From contig JANFNE010000016.1 in NCBI GenBank assembly GCA_024867545.1, positions 62,001 through 126,000 of the forward strand: 64,000 nucleotides of DNA, written 5' to 3'. Below are positions 12,001 to 24,485 of this stretch, one piece after another. A program made the position numbers and the translations under genes. This stretch comes from Phytopythium helicoides. Its lineage: Eukaryota; Oomycota; Peronosporomycetes; Pythiales; Pythiaceae. Within the stretch, counting starts at the first letter, position 1; each line of letters opens with the position of its first letter. The notes under the pieces were generated by a model. That model did no database searches. It was not told the origin of the DNA and worked only from the letters and a program-made list of their open reading frames with translations.

Positions 12001-15000
12001 CGGCGCGACGAAGACGACGACGAGCGGAGTAGCTGGCGGGTCTGTGACTGTGTCTGGCGGCTCGGGTGTGAGCACCGGTGGCTTTTTGTCGCTGGCTAGC
12101 GGGGGTGCAAGCGGCGCAAGTGGTGTGAGCGGCGCATTGCTGTTGACGACGGGTGTGCCGAACGGCAGCGGCAGCGGCAGCACCAATCCTTCTGGCGCGA
12201 GTAGCGGCGCGGTCGAGCTGTCGTCTGGCATCGCGTCCAGCGGCAGTAGCGGGACGGTGACGATCAAGTCTGGTTCCTCAAGCAGCGCGGGATCCGGCGG
12301 CGACATCACGCTGTCGGTGGGCGACGGAGCGTCGGGAAGCGGGGGTGCCATCAGCCTGACGAGTGGCGCGACGACGAGTACGACGGCACCTGCTGCCAGT
12401 GGTGCGGTGACGGTGCAGTCTGCTGCCGGTTCGGCGTTGGGCGTGACGTCTGCGGCGTCTTCTGGCGCGATAACGCTGTCTTCTGGCGCTTCCTCCGGTG
12501 GCTCGTCAGGTACGGTGAGCGTGAAGTCTGGTCCCAGCACGAGCGGCTCGAGCGGTGCGGTGTCTGTGTCTGCCGGCGCTGCGAGCGCAGGCTCCGGTGG
12601 TGGCATCACGCTGGCCGCCGGTAGCGGTAGCAGCGGCGGAGGCCTGGTGTCGATCGCGAGCGGCGTGTCTACTGCCGGTCAGAGCGGCTCGCTGAAGTTG
12701 ACGACTGGCGCACAAGACGTGGTGACGGCGCCTGCGACGGCGACGTACAGCGTGACGAGCGGCGCGGTGGAGCTATCGTCCGGCGGTGCGTCGGGTGGCT
12801 CAAGCGGTGCGGTGACGGTCAAGTCTGGTGGCGCGACGGGTGGCACTGGCGGCGCGATCACGTTGTCTGTGGGCAATGGCGCGAGCGGCACAGGCGGTGC
12901 GATCAGTCTGACGGCCGGCATTGGTGCGACGACGGGTGGAGGCATCAGCTTGACAGCCGGAGTGGGCGCCTCGGCGGGTGGTGCGGTGACCGTGCTGAGT
13001 GGCGCTTCTGTATCGAGCTCCCCGACGATAAGCGGCGCGGTGTCTATCAAGTCGGTGGCGGACAAGTCCTCTGGTGACGCGACGCTGATGTCTGGCGACG
13101 TGAGTACCGGCGCATCCGGTGCGGTGACGGTCGGGTCGGGGTCGAACAGCGCGGGTACGAGCGGCTCTGTGTCTATTGGCGGCGGCTCGGCGACGGGCAG
13201 TAGCGGTACTGGTGGCAGCGTGACTGTTTCGGGCGGCGCGACGAAGACGACGACGAGCGGAGTAGCTGGCGGGTCTGTGACTGTGTCTGGCGGCTCGGGT
13301 GTGAGCACCGGTGGCTTTTTGTCGCTGGCTAGCGGGGGTGCAAGCGGCGCAAGTGGTGTGAGCGGCGCATTGCTGTTGACGACGGGTGTGCCGAACGGCA
13401 GCGGCAGCGGCAGCACCAATCCTTCTGGCGCGAGTAGCGGCGCGGTCGAGCTGTCGTCTGGCATCGCGTCCAGCGGCAGTAGCGGGACGGTGACGATCAA
13501 GTCTGGTTCCTCAAGCAGCGCGGGATCCGGCGGCGACATCACGCTGTCGGTGGGCGACGGAGCGTCGGGAAGCGGGGGTGCCATCAGCCTGACGAGTGGC
13601 GCGACGACGAGTACGACGGCACCTGCTGCCAGTGGTGCGGTGACGGTGCAGTCTGCTGCCGGTTCGGCGTTGGGCGTGACGTCTGCGGCGTCTTCTGGCG
13701 CGATAACGCTGTCTTCTGGCGCTTCCTCCGGTGGCTCGTCAGGTACGGTGAGCGTGAAGTCTGGTCCCAGCACGAGCGGCTCGAGCGGTGCGGTGACTGT
13801 GAGCGCGGGCAGTGGCAGCGGGACGAGCACTGGTGGCGTGACGATCTCGGGCGGCGCTTCGACGAGCTCTGGCGGCGTGGGCGGCGCGGTGTCTGTGTCT
13901 GCCGGCGCTGCGAGCGCAGGCTCCGGTGGTGGCATCACGCTGGCCGCCGGTAGCGGTAGCAGCGGCGGAGGCCTGGTGTCGATCGCGAGCGGCGTGTCTA
14001 CTGCCGGTCAGAGCGGCTCGCTGAAGTTGACGACTGGCGCACAAGACGTGGTGACGGCGCCTGCGACGGCGACGTACAGCGTGACGAGTGGCGCGGTGGA
14101 GCTATCGTCCGGCGGTGCGTCGGGTGGCTCAAGCGGTGCGGTGACGGTCAAGTCTGGTGGCGCGACGGGTGGCACTGGCGGCGCGATCACGTTGTCTGTG
14201 GGCAATGGCGCGAGCGGCACAGGCGGTGCGATCAGTCTGACGGCCGGCATTGGTGCGACGACGGGTGGAGGCATCAGCTTGACAGCCGGAGTGGGCGCCT
14301 CGGCGGGTGGTGCGGTGACCGTGCTGAGTGGCGCTTCTGTATCGAGCTCCCCGACGATAAGCGGCGCGGTGTCTATCAAGTCGGTGGCGGACAAGTCCTC
14401 TGGTGACGCGACGCTGATGTCTGGCGACGTGAGTACCGGCGCATCCGGTGCGGTGACGGTCGGGTCGGGGTCGAACAGCGCGGGTACGAGCGGCTCTGTG
14501 TCTATTGGCGGCGGCTCGGCGACGGGCAGTAGCGGTACTGGTGGCAGCGTGACTGTTTCGGGCGGCGCGACGAAGACGACGACGAGCGGAGTAGCTGGCG
14601 GGTCTGTGACTGTGTCTGGCGGCTCGGGTGTGAGCACCGGTGGCTTTTTGTCGCTGGCTAGCGGGGGTGCAAGCGGCGCAAGTGGTGTGAGCGGCGCATT
14701 GCTGTTGACGACGGGTGTGCCGAACGGCAGCGGCAGCGGCAGCACCAATCCTTCTGGCGCGAGTAGCGGCGCGGTCGAGCTGTCGTCTGGCATCGCGTCC
14801 AGCGGCAGTAGCGGGACGGTGACGATCAAGTCTGGTTCCTCAAGCAGCGCGGGATCCGGCGGCGACATCACGCTGTCGGTGGGCGACGGAGCGTCGGGAA
14901 GCGGGGGTGCCATCAGCCTGACGAGTGGCGCGACGACGAGTACGACGGCACCTGCTGCCAGTGGTGCGGTGACGGTGCAGTCTGCTGCCGGTTCGGCGTT

Positions 15001-18000
15001 GGGTGTGACGTCTGCGGCGTCTTCTGGCGCGATAACGCTGTCTTCTGGCGCTTCCTCCGGTGGCTCGTCAGGTACGGTGAGCGTGAAGTCTGGTCCCAGC
15101 ACGAGCGGCTCGAGCGGTGCGGTGACTGTGAGCGCGGGCAGTGGCAGCGGGACGAGCACTGGTGGCGTGACGATCTCGGGCGGCGCTTCGACGAGCTCTG
15201 GCGGCGTGGGCGGCGCGGTGTCTGTGTCTGCCGGCGCTGCGAGCGCAGGCTCCGGTGGTGGCATCACGCTGGCCGCCGGTAGCGGTAGCAGCGGCGGAGG
15301 CCTGGTGTCGATCGCGAGCGGCGTGTCTACTGCCGGTCAGAGCGGCTCGCTGAAGTTGACGACTGGCGCACAAGACGTGGTGACGGCGCCTGCGACGGCG
15401 ACGTACAGCGTGACGAGTGGCGCGGTGGAGCTATCGTCCGGCGGTGCGTCGGGTGGCTCAAGCGGTGCGGTGACGGTCAAGTCTGGTGGCGCGACGGGTG
15501 GCACTGGCGGCGCGATCACGTTGTCTGTGGGCAATGGCGCGAGCGGCACAGGCGGTGCGATCAGTCTGACGGCCGGCATTGGTGCGACGACGGGTGGAGG
15601 CATCAGCTTGACAGCCGGAGTGGGCGCCTCGGCGGGTGGTGCGGTGACCGTGCTGAGTGGCGCTTCTGTATCGAGCTCCCCGACGATAAGCGGCGCGGTG
15701 TCTATCAAGTCGGTGGCGGACAAGTCCTCTGGTGACGCGACGCTGATGTCTGGCGACGTGAGTACCGGCGCATCCGGTGCGGTGACGGTCGGGTCGGGGT
15801 CGAACAGCGCGGGTACGAGCGGCTCTGTGTCTATTGGCGGCGGCTCGGCGACGGGCAGTAGCGGTACTGGTGGCAGCGTGACTGTTTCGGGCGGCGCGAC
15901 GAAGACGACGACGAGCGGAGTAGCTGGCGGGTCTGTGACTGTGTCTGGCGGCTCGGGTGTGAGCACCGGTGGCTTTTTGTCGCTGGCTAGCGGGGGTGCA
16001 AGCGGCGCAAGTGGTGTGAGCGGCGCATTGCTGTTGACGACGGGTGTGCCGAACGGCAGCGGCAGCGGCAGCACCAATCCTTCTGGCGCGAGTAGCGGCG
16101 CGGTCGAGCTGTCGTCTGGCATCGCGTCCAGCGGCAGTAGCGGGACGGTGACGATCAAGTCTGGTTCCTCAAGCAGCGCGGGATCCGGCGGCGACATCAC
16201 GCTGTCGGTGGGCGACGGAGCGTCGGGAAGCGGGGGTGCCATCAGCCTGACGAGTGGCGCGACGACGAGTACGACGGCACCTGCTGCCAGTGGTGCGGTG
16301 ACGGTGCAGTCTGCTGCCGGTTCGGCGTTGGGCGTGACGTCTGCGGCGTCTTCTGGCGCGATAACGCTGTCTTCTGGCGCTTCCTCCGGTGGCTCGTCAG
16401 GTACGGTGAGCGTGAAGTCTGGTCCCAGCACGAGCGGCTCGAGCGGTGCGGTGACTGTGAGCGCGGGCAGTGGCAGCGGGACGAGCACTGGTGGCGTGAC
16501 GATCTCGGGCGGCGCTTCGACGAGCTCTGGCGGCGTGGGCGGCGCGGTGTCTGTGTCTGCCGGCGCTGCGAGCGCAGGCTCCGGTGGTGGCATCACGCTG
16601 GCCGCCGGTAGCGGTAGCAGCGGCGGAGGCCTGGTGTCGATCGCGAGCGGCGTGTCTACTGCCGGTCAGAGCGGCTCGCTGAAGTTGACGACTGGCGCAC
16701 AAGACGTGGTGACGGCGCCTGCGACGGCGACGTACAGCGTGACGAGTGGCGCGGTGGAGCTATCGTCCGGCGGTGCGTCGGGTGGCTCAAGCGGTGCGGT
16801 GACGGTCAAGTCTGGTGGCGCGACGGGTGGCACTGGCGGCGCGATCACGTTGTCTGTGGGCAATGGCGCGAGCGGCACAGGCGGTGCGATCAGTCTGACG
16901 GCCGGCATTGGTGCGACGACGGGTGGAGGCATCAGCTTGACAGCCGGAGTGGGCGCCTCGGCGGGTGGTGCGGTGACCGTGCTGAGTGGCGCTTCTGTAT
17001 CGAGCTCCCCGACGATAAGCGGCGCGGTGTCTATCAAGTCGGTGGCGGACAAGTCCTCTGGTGACGCGACGCTGATGTCTGGCGACGTGAGTACCGGCGC
17101 ATCCGGTGCGGTGACGGTCGGGTCGGGGTCGAACAGCGCGGGTACGAGCGGCTCTGTGTCTATTGGCGGCGGCTCGGCGACGGGCAGTAGCGGTACTGGT
17201 GGCAGCGTGACTGTTTCGGGCGGCGCGACGAAGACGACGACGAGCGGAGTAGCTGGCGGGTCTGTGACTGTGTCTGGCGGCTCGGGTGTGAGCACCGGTG
17301 GCTTTTTGTCGCTGGCTAGCGGGGGTGCAAGCGGCGCAAGTGGTGTGAGCGGCGCATTGCTGTTGACGACGGGTGTGCCGAACGGCAGCGGCAGCGGCAG
17401 CACCAATCCTTCTGGCGCGAGTAGCGGCGCGGTCGAGCTGTCGTCTGGCATCGCGTCCAGCGGCAGTAGCGGGACGGTGACGATCAAGTCTGGTTCCTCA
17501 AGCAGCGCGGGATCCGGCGGCGACATCACGCTGTCGGTGGGCGACGGAGCGTCGGGAAGCGGGGGTGCCATCAGCCTGACGAGTGGCGCGACGACGAGTA
17601 CGACGGCACCTGCTGCCAGTGGTGCGGTGACGGTGCAGTCTGCTGCCGGTTCGGCGTTGGGTGTGACGTCTGCGGCGTCTTCTGGCGCGATAACGCTGTC
17701 TTCTGGCGCTTCCTCCGGTGGCTCGTCAGGTACGGTGAGCGTGAAGTCTGGTCCCAGCACGAGCGGCTCGAGCGGTGCGGTGACTGTGAGCGCGGGCAGT
17801 GGCAGCGGGACGAGCACTGGTGGCGTGACGATCTCGGGCGGCGCTTCGACGAGCTCTGGCGGCGTGGGCGGCGCGGTGTCTGTGTCTGCCGGCGCTGCGA
17901 GCGCAGGCTCCGGTGGTGGCATCACGCTGGCCGCCGGTAGCGGTAGCAGCGGCGGAGGCCTGGTGTCGATCGCGAGCGGCGTGTCTACTGCCGGTCAGAG

Positions 18001-18800
18001 CGGCTCGCTGAAGTTGACGACTGGCGCACAAGACGTGGTGACGGCGCCTGCGACGGCGACGTACAGCGTGACGAGTGGCGCGGTGGAGCTATCGTCCGGC
18101 GGTGCGTCGGGTGGCTCAAGCGGTGCGGTGACGGTCAAGTCTGGTGGCGCGACGGGTGGCACTGGCGGCGCGATCACGTTGTCTGTGGGCAATGGCGCGA
18201 GCGGCACAGGCGGTGCGATCAGTCTGACGGCCGGCATTGGTGCGACGACGGGTGGAGGCATCAGCTTGACAGCCGGAGTGGGCGCCTCGGCGGGTGGTGC
18301 GGTGACCGTGCTGAGTGGCGCTTCTGTATCGAGCTCCCCGACGATAAGCGGCGCGGTGTCTATCAAGTCGGTGGCGGACAAGTCCTCTGGTGACGCGACG
18401 CTGATGTCTGGCGACGTGAGTACCGGCGCATCCGGTGCGGTGACGGTCGGGTCGGGGTCGAACAGCGCGGGTACGAGCGGCTCTGTGTCTATTGGCGGCG
18501 GCTCGGCGACGGGCAGTAGCGGTACTGGTGGCAGCGTGACTGTTTCGGGCGGCGCGACGAAGACGACGACGAGCGGAGTAGCTGGCGGGTCTGTGACTGT
18601 GTCTGGCGGCTCGGGTGTGAGCACCGGTGGCTTTTTGTCGCTGGCTAGCGGGGGTGCAAGCGGCGCAAGTGGTGTGAGCGGCGCATTGCTGTTGACGACG
18701 GGTGTGCCGAACGGCAGCGGCAGTGGCAGCACCAATCCTTCTGGCGCGAGTAGCGGCGCGGTCGAGCTGTCGTCTGGCATCGCGTCCAGCGGCAGTAGCG
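2..18800 (+). repeat. Coding macrosatellite: about 14 tandem units of about 1.33 kb
   Basis: A fixed landmark (codons for SIKSVADKSSGDATL or its variant) recurs about 14 times, first near 1170 and last near 18360. The spacing is 1329 bp for most neighbouring units. Exceptions are 1218 and 1320 bp in the first three units, one 1326 bp unit (a lost 3-bp AGC/GGC step near 5525), one 1335 bp unit (8782-10116) and one 1233 bp unit (11446-12678) lacking 96 bp. All length changes are multiples of three. Units from 3469 to 18000 differ at only scattered positions, for example gtgacgagtggc versus gtgacgagcggc. Units before 3300 belong to a distinct sequence class. The pattern fits recent unequal exchange and homogenisation. 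Confidence 0.95.
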
Positions 18801-20947
18801 GGACGGTGTCGATCAAATCGGGCGCGGCCTCTGCTGGTACGTCGGGTTCGTTGAGTTTTTCTGTTGGAACCTCGGGTAGCGCCAGTGGATCGGCTTTGAG
18901 TTTGAAGTCGGGAGCAAGCATCGCCACTGGTGTAGCTGGAGTTGGTGGTGACGTGACGATCGAAGCTGGAGCATCGAACTACTCGACAGGAGGCGGCATC
19001 ACGATGACGTCTGGTATTGGTTACACCAAGAACTCGGGAAGCATTTCTTTGAAGAGCGCGGATGGTGGATCAAGTGGTGTCAGCGGAGATATTACTGCGT
19101 CAACGGGGACTACAAGCGCCGGGAGCTCCGGAGCCTTGACCCTGTCGACTGGAACTGCTGTTGGAGGCGCCGGCGGAGATATTACCATTGCGGTCGGATC
19201 CGGTTCAGTTGGTGTCGGAGGCATGCTCTCGCTATCTGCTGGTGAAACCACAGCCTCTGCTGCGACTGGAGGAGAGTTAGCATTGGTGTCAGGCAAAGGT
19301 GGAAGTAGCGGCGGTGCAGTTACCCTTCGAAGTGGTGACGGAGGCTCAAGTGCTGGTGGTGCGATCTCCATTCAAAGTGGCACCAGTACATCAGCAGCAA
19401 GCGGCGCCATCACGATCTCAAGCGGACAGAAGGCGTCAACAAGCGGCAATACCGGCTCAATCTCGTTATCCTCTGGAACTACGTCAGCAGGCACAAGTGG
19501 CGCTATTACACTGTCGTCAGGAGCTGCGACTGGTGGGGCGGGAGGATCAGTCTCTCTGTTTGTCGGAGATGGAACTACAGCTACTGGCGGTAGCGTGACT
19601 ATCACAGCAGGAAAGAGCTCAAGCGCTTCAGGCACAGGTGGCGGTGTTACGCTCCAAGCAGGTGGAAGTGTTGCTGGTGGAGCTACTGCGATATCTGGCG
19701 GAACCGCTTCAACTGGATCGGGAGGATCAATCAATCTCTCAAGTGGATCAAGTTCAAGTGGCGCTAGTGGCGCAGTTCAGCTTTTGTCGGCATCTGGATC
19801 TTCTGGATCGGGAACTGTTACAGTCGGATCTGGAGGAGCAAGCGGACCGACTGGGTCATTGACTCTGTCTACAGGCACATCAACCAGTGGCTTATCTGGA
19901 GACATTACTCTCGGTGTCGGTGTCGGCGCTACGACCGGCGGCTCGTTCACAGCATCTGCTGGCCAAGGATCTGCTGGTGCGGGAGGCGCAGTTTCGCATA
20001 CTGCTGGCGGAGGTTCAACAACCGGTGGCGGTGTTAGTGTGACTGCAGGAAGCGGTGGCACTGGTGCTGGCGGATCTCTAGCTTTAACGTCCGGCACAAG
20101 TACCAGCGCTGCAGGTGGTGGAGCAACTATCACAACTGGTGCTGGCGCGACAAGCGGCGCGATTGGACTATCAACTGGCCAAGGGTCAAATGGAGCTAGT
20201 GGCGGCATTACTCTGTCTACTGGCGGATCCAGTGGCGGCGCAGGCGGTTCCGTGTCGGTGTCTGTCGGAAGCGGAAACACTGGCAATGGCGGGGCTGTGA
20301 TGCTAACTGCTGGCACGACGACTGCATCCGCCGGAAACGGAGGGTCAGTCGAGCTGACTGCTGGCGGCGGGGGCTCATCAGGACTTGGCGGGTCGGTGAA
20401 CATTCACACTGGCTCCGGATCGACGAACGGAGGCTTCTATGTCTACAGTCCAGCTTCTGCGACGGCGGCATTCAAGATCACGGATCTGCAGCTTCTTGCG
20501 TCGAGCGCGGCGATTTCGTTGACTTCAACGGCATCGAATATCCAGCTGTCAGCACAGACGGCGGTCGCGATCACGGGAACATCAACGACGATCTCGGGCG
20601 GCCCACTTTATGTGGACTCGCAGGACTTTGTTGTGTCAAACGGCGGCGCGGATGTCTTCTTGGTTGATGTGAGCACGGGCGATGTGGATGTGAAGCAGCA
20701 GCTCAAGTTCAGCGCCAACAGCGCGGCGATCAACCACTCAGGCACGACATCGTTGACTGTGTCAAGCCCTCAAGTTGTGTTTGCAACTGGCGACGTGGTG
20801 CTGGACGGAAGCTGGAAGTCGACGGGTCCAATCGTCAACTCCGCATGCGTCTTGGGCATGATTCAGCACGACAGCAGCTACCTGTACCTGTGCATGGGCG
20901 ACCGCACGTCTGCAGTCTGGAAGCGAGTGGAGTTGCTGGCTCAGTAA
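2..20947 (+). CDS. Giant Ser/Gly/Ala-rich tandem-repeat protein, 5' partial
   Basis: One frame is open from base 2 to the TAA at 20945-20947, about 6,980 codons once a cluster of indels at 3027-3285 is allowed for. No intron is apparent. The true start lies upstream; the GTG at 11 is an internal Val codon. The protein is built from short rungs of about 15-16 residues of the form GGA-[VI]-[TS]-[VLI]-x-SG, the spacing expected of a parallel beta-solenoid (inference). Rungs are grouped into about 14 near-identical units of 443 residues, ending near 18800. From 18800 to 20420 the rungs continue but are diverged and use more A/T-ending codons. The last about 170 residues are non-repetitive, mixed in composition, and contain the only cysteines I see (about 20846 and 20891). 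I see no C-terminal membrane segment or GPI-type tail. A cell-surface, matrix or adhesive role is plausible but unproven; I recognise no named family. Confidence 0.85.
3027..3285 (+). other. Cluster of about 9 indels inside the giant gene (probable assembly error)
   Basis: Aligned with the intact copies at 471-720 and 9680-9930, this stretch shows an extra g in gcggcgggcacc, a lost g before atgtg, a lost g after it, two extra bases in ggttcggcgttgg, extra c in gcgcttgcg, extra c in cgtcctgg, extra a in gtcagggtg, extra g in gcgcggagtag and extra g in cagcgggcac. The net change is +6, so both flanks stay in the same frame. The local break produces a stop at 3095-3097 and a TAG near 3270. Insertions dominate. 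Confidence 0.85.
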
Positions 20948-21158
20948 CTTCATGCATTGATTTGCATGTTTGGATATGAGGTAGGAAGAAAAAAAAAGTA
21001 GGTCTGCATGAGAACATCCTGGGAAAGACAGGAAGGAATACATAGCATTTGCATTTCATCTCTGCGTTGCTTGGTGACTCCATCACTACGCGTTGAACTG
21101 CGTCATTACTCCGCAACTTCCACCTTCCCAACATTCAACCCAATTAGAGCTCCCCATT

Positions 21159-21166
21159 TTCACTCC
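21159..21166 (+). promoter_or_regulatory. Initiator-like element upstream of the transportin gene
   Basis: TTCACTCC matches the oomycete initiator consensus YTCANTYY and lies about 32 bp before the ATG at 21198, within a pyrimidine-rich stretch. This is a consensus match only; a transcript 5' end would decide it. Confidence 0.35.
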
Positions 21167-21197
21167 AATCCCCCTTTGAACCGAAGAACTCGCAGCG

Positions 21198-24100
21198 ATG
21201 GCCGAGCCGCCGCTCGCCGTGGTGCTCGGCGCCGTGCAGGCGCTCTACGGACTGGTGCGGCTCCCCTCGGCCGCCGACTGACGCTCGCTGGCTGTGGCCG
21301 CGACTGACGAGCGGCTGCGCGCAGGAAGGCGCCGAGCGACAGCGCGAGGCCAACGAGTTCCTGCTCGCGTTCGCGGGCTCCGAGGTGGGAGTCGTGTGGG
21401 GAGGCGAGAGATCGCACTGAGGACTCACTGGCTGGTGCTTGTCGACGCGCTTCAGGCCGCGTGGGGTGTGGCGCTCCAGTTCCTGCAGGACGAGGCGCTC
21501 AACCTGCCGCCAGAGGCGCTCTTCTTCGCCGCCAACATGCTGCACACCAAGGTCTCGAACCGCACGTCGATGGCCGTCGGACGGAAGTGTCGCTAATGAC
21601 TACTGCCTGCAGATGCGGAGGGAGTGGGCCAAGGCGCAGCCAGAACGCAAGACTGCGGTGCAGCAGGGCATTGAGGCGGTGATCGCCGCGCTGCAAGCCG
21701 GCAGTGCGCGGTTCAGTGGACCCATCTACAGCAAGCTCTGTGCGGTATACGCGGTCGCGATGGTGTCGGATCCTGAGAATTGCAAGGCGCTGCTGGAGAA
21801 TATGCTAGCGCAGGCAGGAGGTTCGGGGAATGCCGCACAACTCGCGTTCTTGCTGACTTTCGCGCGATGCGTGTGCGAGGAGACCGAGGAGGCGGAGATC
21901 TCGTTTGCTGCCAAGGATGCGATGGAGATGACTCTAGTGACTCTGAGCGGATCGGTCGTGCAGCTAATCGGAAAGGTGGTTCTAACTCGCGACCACCCTG
22001 CAGTGGTGGGGCTGCATGGAGAGGCCTTTGCGTGCTTGAAGGTCTGGATCAAGAAAGCGGGCGTGTCTCTCGCATCGATCTTTTCGCAGGATTCGGGGAT
22101 GCTTTACACCTTGATTGAGGCCCTGTGCTCCAAGTCCAGCCACTTACCAGTTTGTGCAGAGATTCTCGGGAAGCTCATCACTGTTTCTTCTTACCCGACC
22201 TCGGCGGATCTAGACCGTGCTATTGAGGCTACCGCACATGGCCTTCTGAAAACTCGCGCAGCCTTTGAAAGTGCTATTGAGGCTGAAGAAGATGAAGTTT
22301 GCCATGCCATCACGGATGTGGTGTCAACATTTTGTGAAACCTATGCCGACTGGATCCTTGAAGGTTCTACTCTAGAGTCGATCGCGCTTGCTGAAATGAT
22401 GTTGTTTCTTGGTTCGCAGCCGCGACGGCAAATCGCATCCTTGACGTTGGAGTTCTGGCTCGTGGTGCAAGAGGAACCAGTCGCATCGCGTCACGTATTT
22501 TTCCAGCGCGAAGCCTTTGCTCGGCTTCTGGATGTGCTGCTTCGTCAGTGCACGTACCCTGGCGATCTGGATGCCGTTGATGAACTTGAGTTAGACGACC
22601 TGACTGACTTCCGAACTGGGTTTCAAGGCGTCAGTGATGCGTTTTTGGCAATTTTTGGTCTTTTGAAAGATCAGTACGTGAGTCACATCCTCGCAGCGGT
22701 GAAGGCACCATCAAGTTCGTGGCAGGTTATCGAAGTTGGGTTGTTTGCAATTTCAGCGGTTGCAGACGATCTGAAAAAGAGTTTACTCAAGAAAACGGTG
22801 ACAAACAACGGCGCTGCCTTGGAATCTTTGATGATGGACATTTTCCAGTCCGTGTTTAATGCGCGTGATGCCCAGCCAATGGTTATCACTGCAGCCTCAA
22901 AATTGTTGGGGCAATTTGGATCTTGGTTTAGCGAAAAATCGAAGGAAGTCCAGTCATTCGATACGGTTGCCACAGTCATTCAGTACCTTACGACTGCGCT
23001 AGCCGTCGACCGAAGCTGTGCGGTCGCGTCCAAGAGTTTTATGCAGATCGCTACAAGCTGTGAACCCTGCTTCGCTGAAATGCCACCAGCGTATCTTTTG
23101 AGCAGTGTACCGCATTTTAACGACGCGCACATGTCTATCGCCGATCGTTTGCTGATCGTAGAAGGTCTTGTACGAGTAGCCGCGGGGTCTGTGCATTGCT
23201 CTGCGATCTTGCAAGCAGTGCTGGCGGATTCTCTTGCCAAGCTGGACCACGTTTTATTGTCATCAAGCAATGGAGCTGACGAGTTGGTCCCGATTTTGGT
23301 TTGCAACGAGCTACAGGTATTGAGTAAAGTGATTCGCTTCTTAGACGCCCCAGCAGACGTGGCTGGCGGACGAGGCGTCACTGCATGGGCTGTCGAGCTG
23401 GTGTGGCCACACCTTGAGCCCATCGTTACACGGCTAGATAGCAACGAGGCAGTGATGAACGAGCTGTTCCAGCTGTACAGCTGGTGTTTGCAGAGCCTGC
23501 GGCAAGAAATGGCGGGTCAGCTGGGCTTCATCGCCAACTTGATCGTTCACGTCTTTGAGCGCTTTCGATTTGTATCGGCGCTTGAGTGTGCATCGGTGGC
23601 TATTGACGTATTCGGCAAGGCTGCTAGCAGCGACGAGCAGATTGTGGAAAGCTTTCGCGGTCTGATGGGAGTGTTGAGTCAAACTGCGTTCCAGTACTTC
23701 ACGACCCACTCACTCAGCGACTCGCCTGAAGTGTTGCGATCATTCTACGATCTGGCTTATCGCTTCCTCCTGTTTTGCCCCGCGGCAGTGCTTACAGCGC
23801 AAGAGTTTCCTGTGCTGATGGAGCTGAGTCTAGCGTGTGTGGGGAATCAAGATCGGGCGTCGACGAATGCGGTGCTGGTTTTCCTGACGTATTTGCTCAA
23901 CGAGAGTGATACTAAGCTGCTGGCTTTCCAGAATGTCGTGAACGAGAGTGTTCTCGGCGCAGGTCAACCCAGCAAATGGATTGACAACTTGCTGCTTGCA
24001 CTGTCCAGTAAGTCGCCAAGCGTGCTGTTCGACTCACTTGGGAAGCTCTTCTTCGCGTTGATGACAACGTATGGCACCCAGGAGCAGCTCGGGTCGACAC

Positions 24101-24315
24101 TTCATAGTGCCATGGCGACTCGATACGAATCGCTTGGGATGTCGGAGCTAACCTCGGAGGATCGCGAGCGTGTGTTGACGTGCTGGGTCGCTCTTGCAAG
24201 CTCTCCATCTCGCATGTCAGAGCGCAAGTTCCGCGGCTTGTGCGCTGACTTTGCTAAGGTCTGCCGGAAGGAAATGACTGCAGATGCGTTGCACGCGTTT
24301 GAAATTGACGGGTAG
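21198..24315 (+). CDS. Importin-beta family nuclear import receptor, transportin-3/Mtr10-like
   Basis: Proposed exons are 21198-21254, 21325-21384, 21456-21551 and 21613-24315, giving 971 residues, close to the 920-970 typical of transportin-3/importin-13 proteins. The first three exons encode the N-terminal HEAT repeats: MAEPPLAVVLGAVQALYG, then EGAERQREANEFLLAF, then FLQDEALNLPPEALFFAANM, the pattern found at the start of these receptors. Introns are 61-71 bp, and the third has a CTAATGAC branch-like site before CTGCAG. The large last exon is all helical HEAT-like sequence. Such receptors carry cargo, for example SR-type RNA-binding proteins, through nuclear pores and release it on RanGTP. 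Family assignment rests on the N-terminus, length and overall character. Importin-13 is the main alternative. Confidence 0.75.
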
Positions 24316-24485
24316 TGTCGCCGTCGAAAAGAGTAGGAACATTCACAATAGGAAACAAAGTGGATGTGGGGGGCGAAACGCCAACAAGTAGATTTGACCG
24401 CTACGAACTCGCTATATCACCGAACGTCTAATGAGGTGGCAGATGCGAGATGTACAAAAACATCAAGGTTCACCATGTCGTCCTT

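Noticed and set aside
2..18800. CRISPR array or satellite DNA
   Set aside because: The units are 1.3 kb, coding and in frame throughout, with no spacer structure. All length changes are multiples of three.
817..18927. A ladder of minus-strand open frames of about 419 residues repeating every 1329 bp, Pro/Ala/Asp-rich
   Set aside because: They are the antisense of the repeat units. The G-ending codons of the sense strand leave the opposite frame free of stops. They have no start context or family signal and copy the array period exactly.
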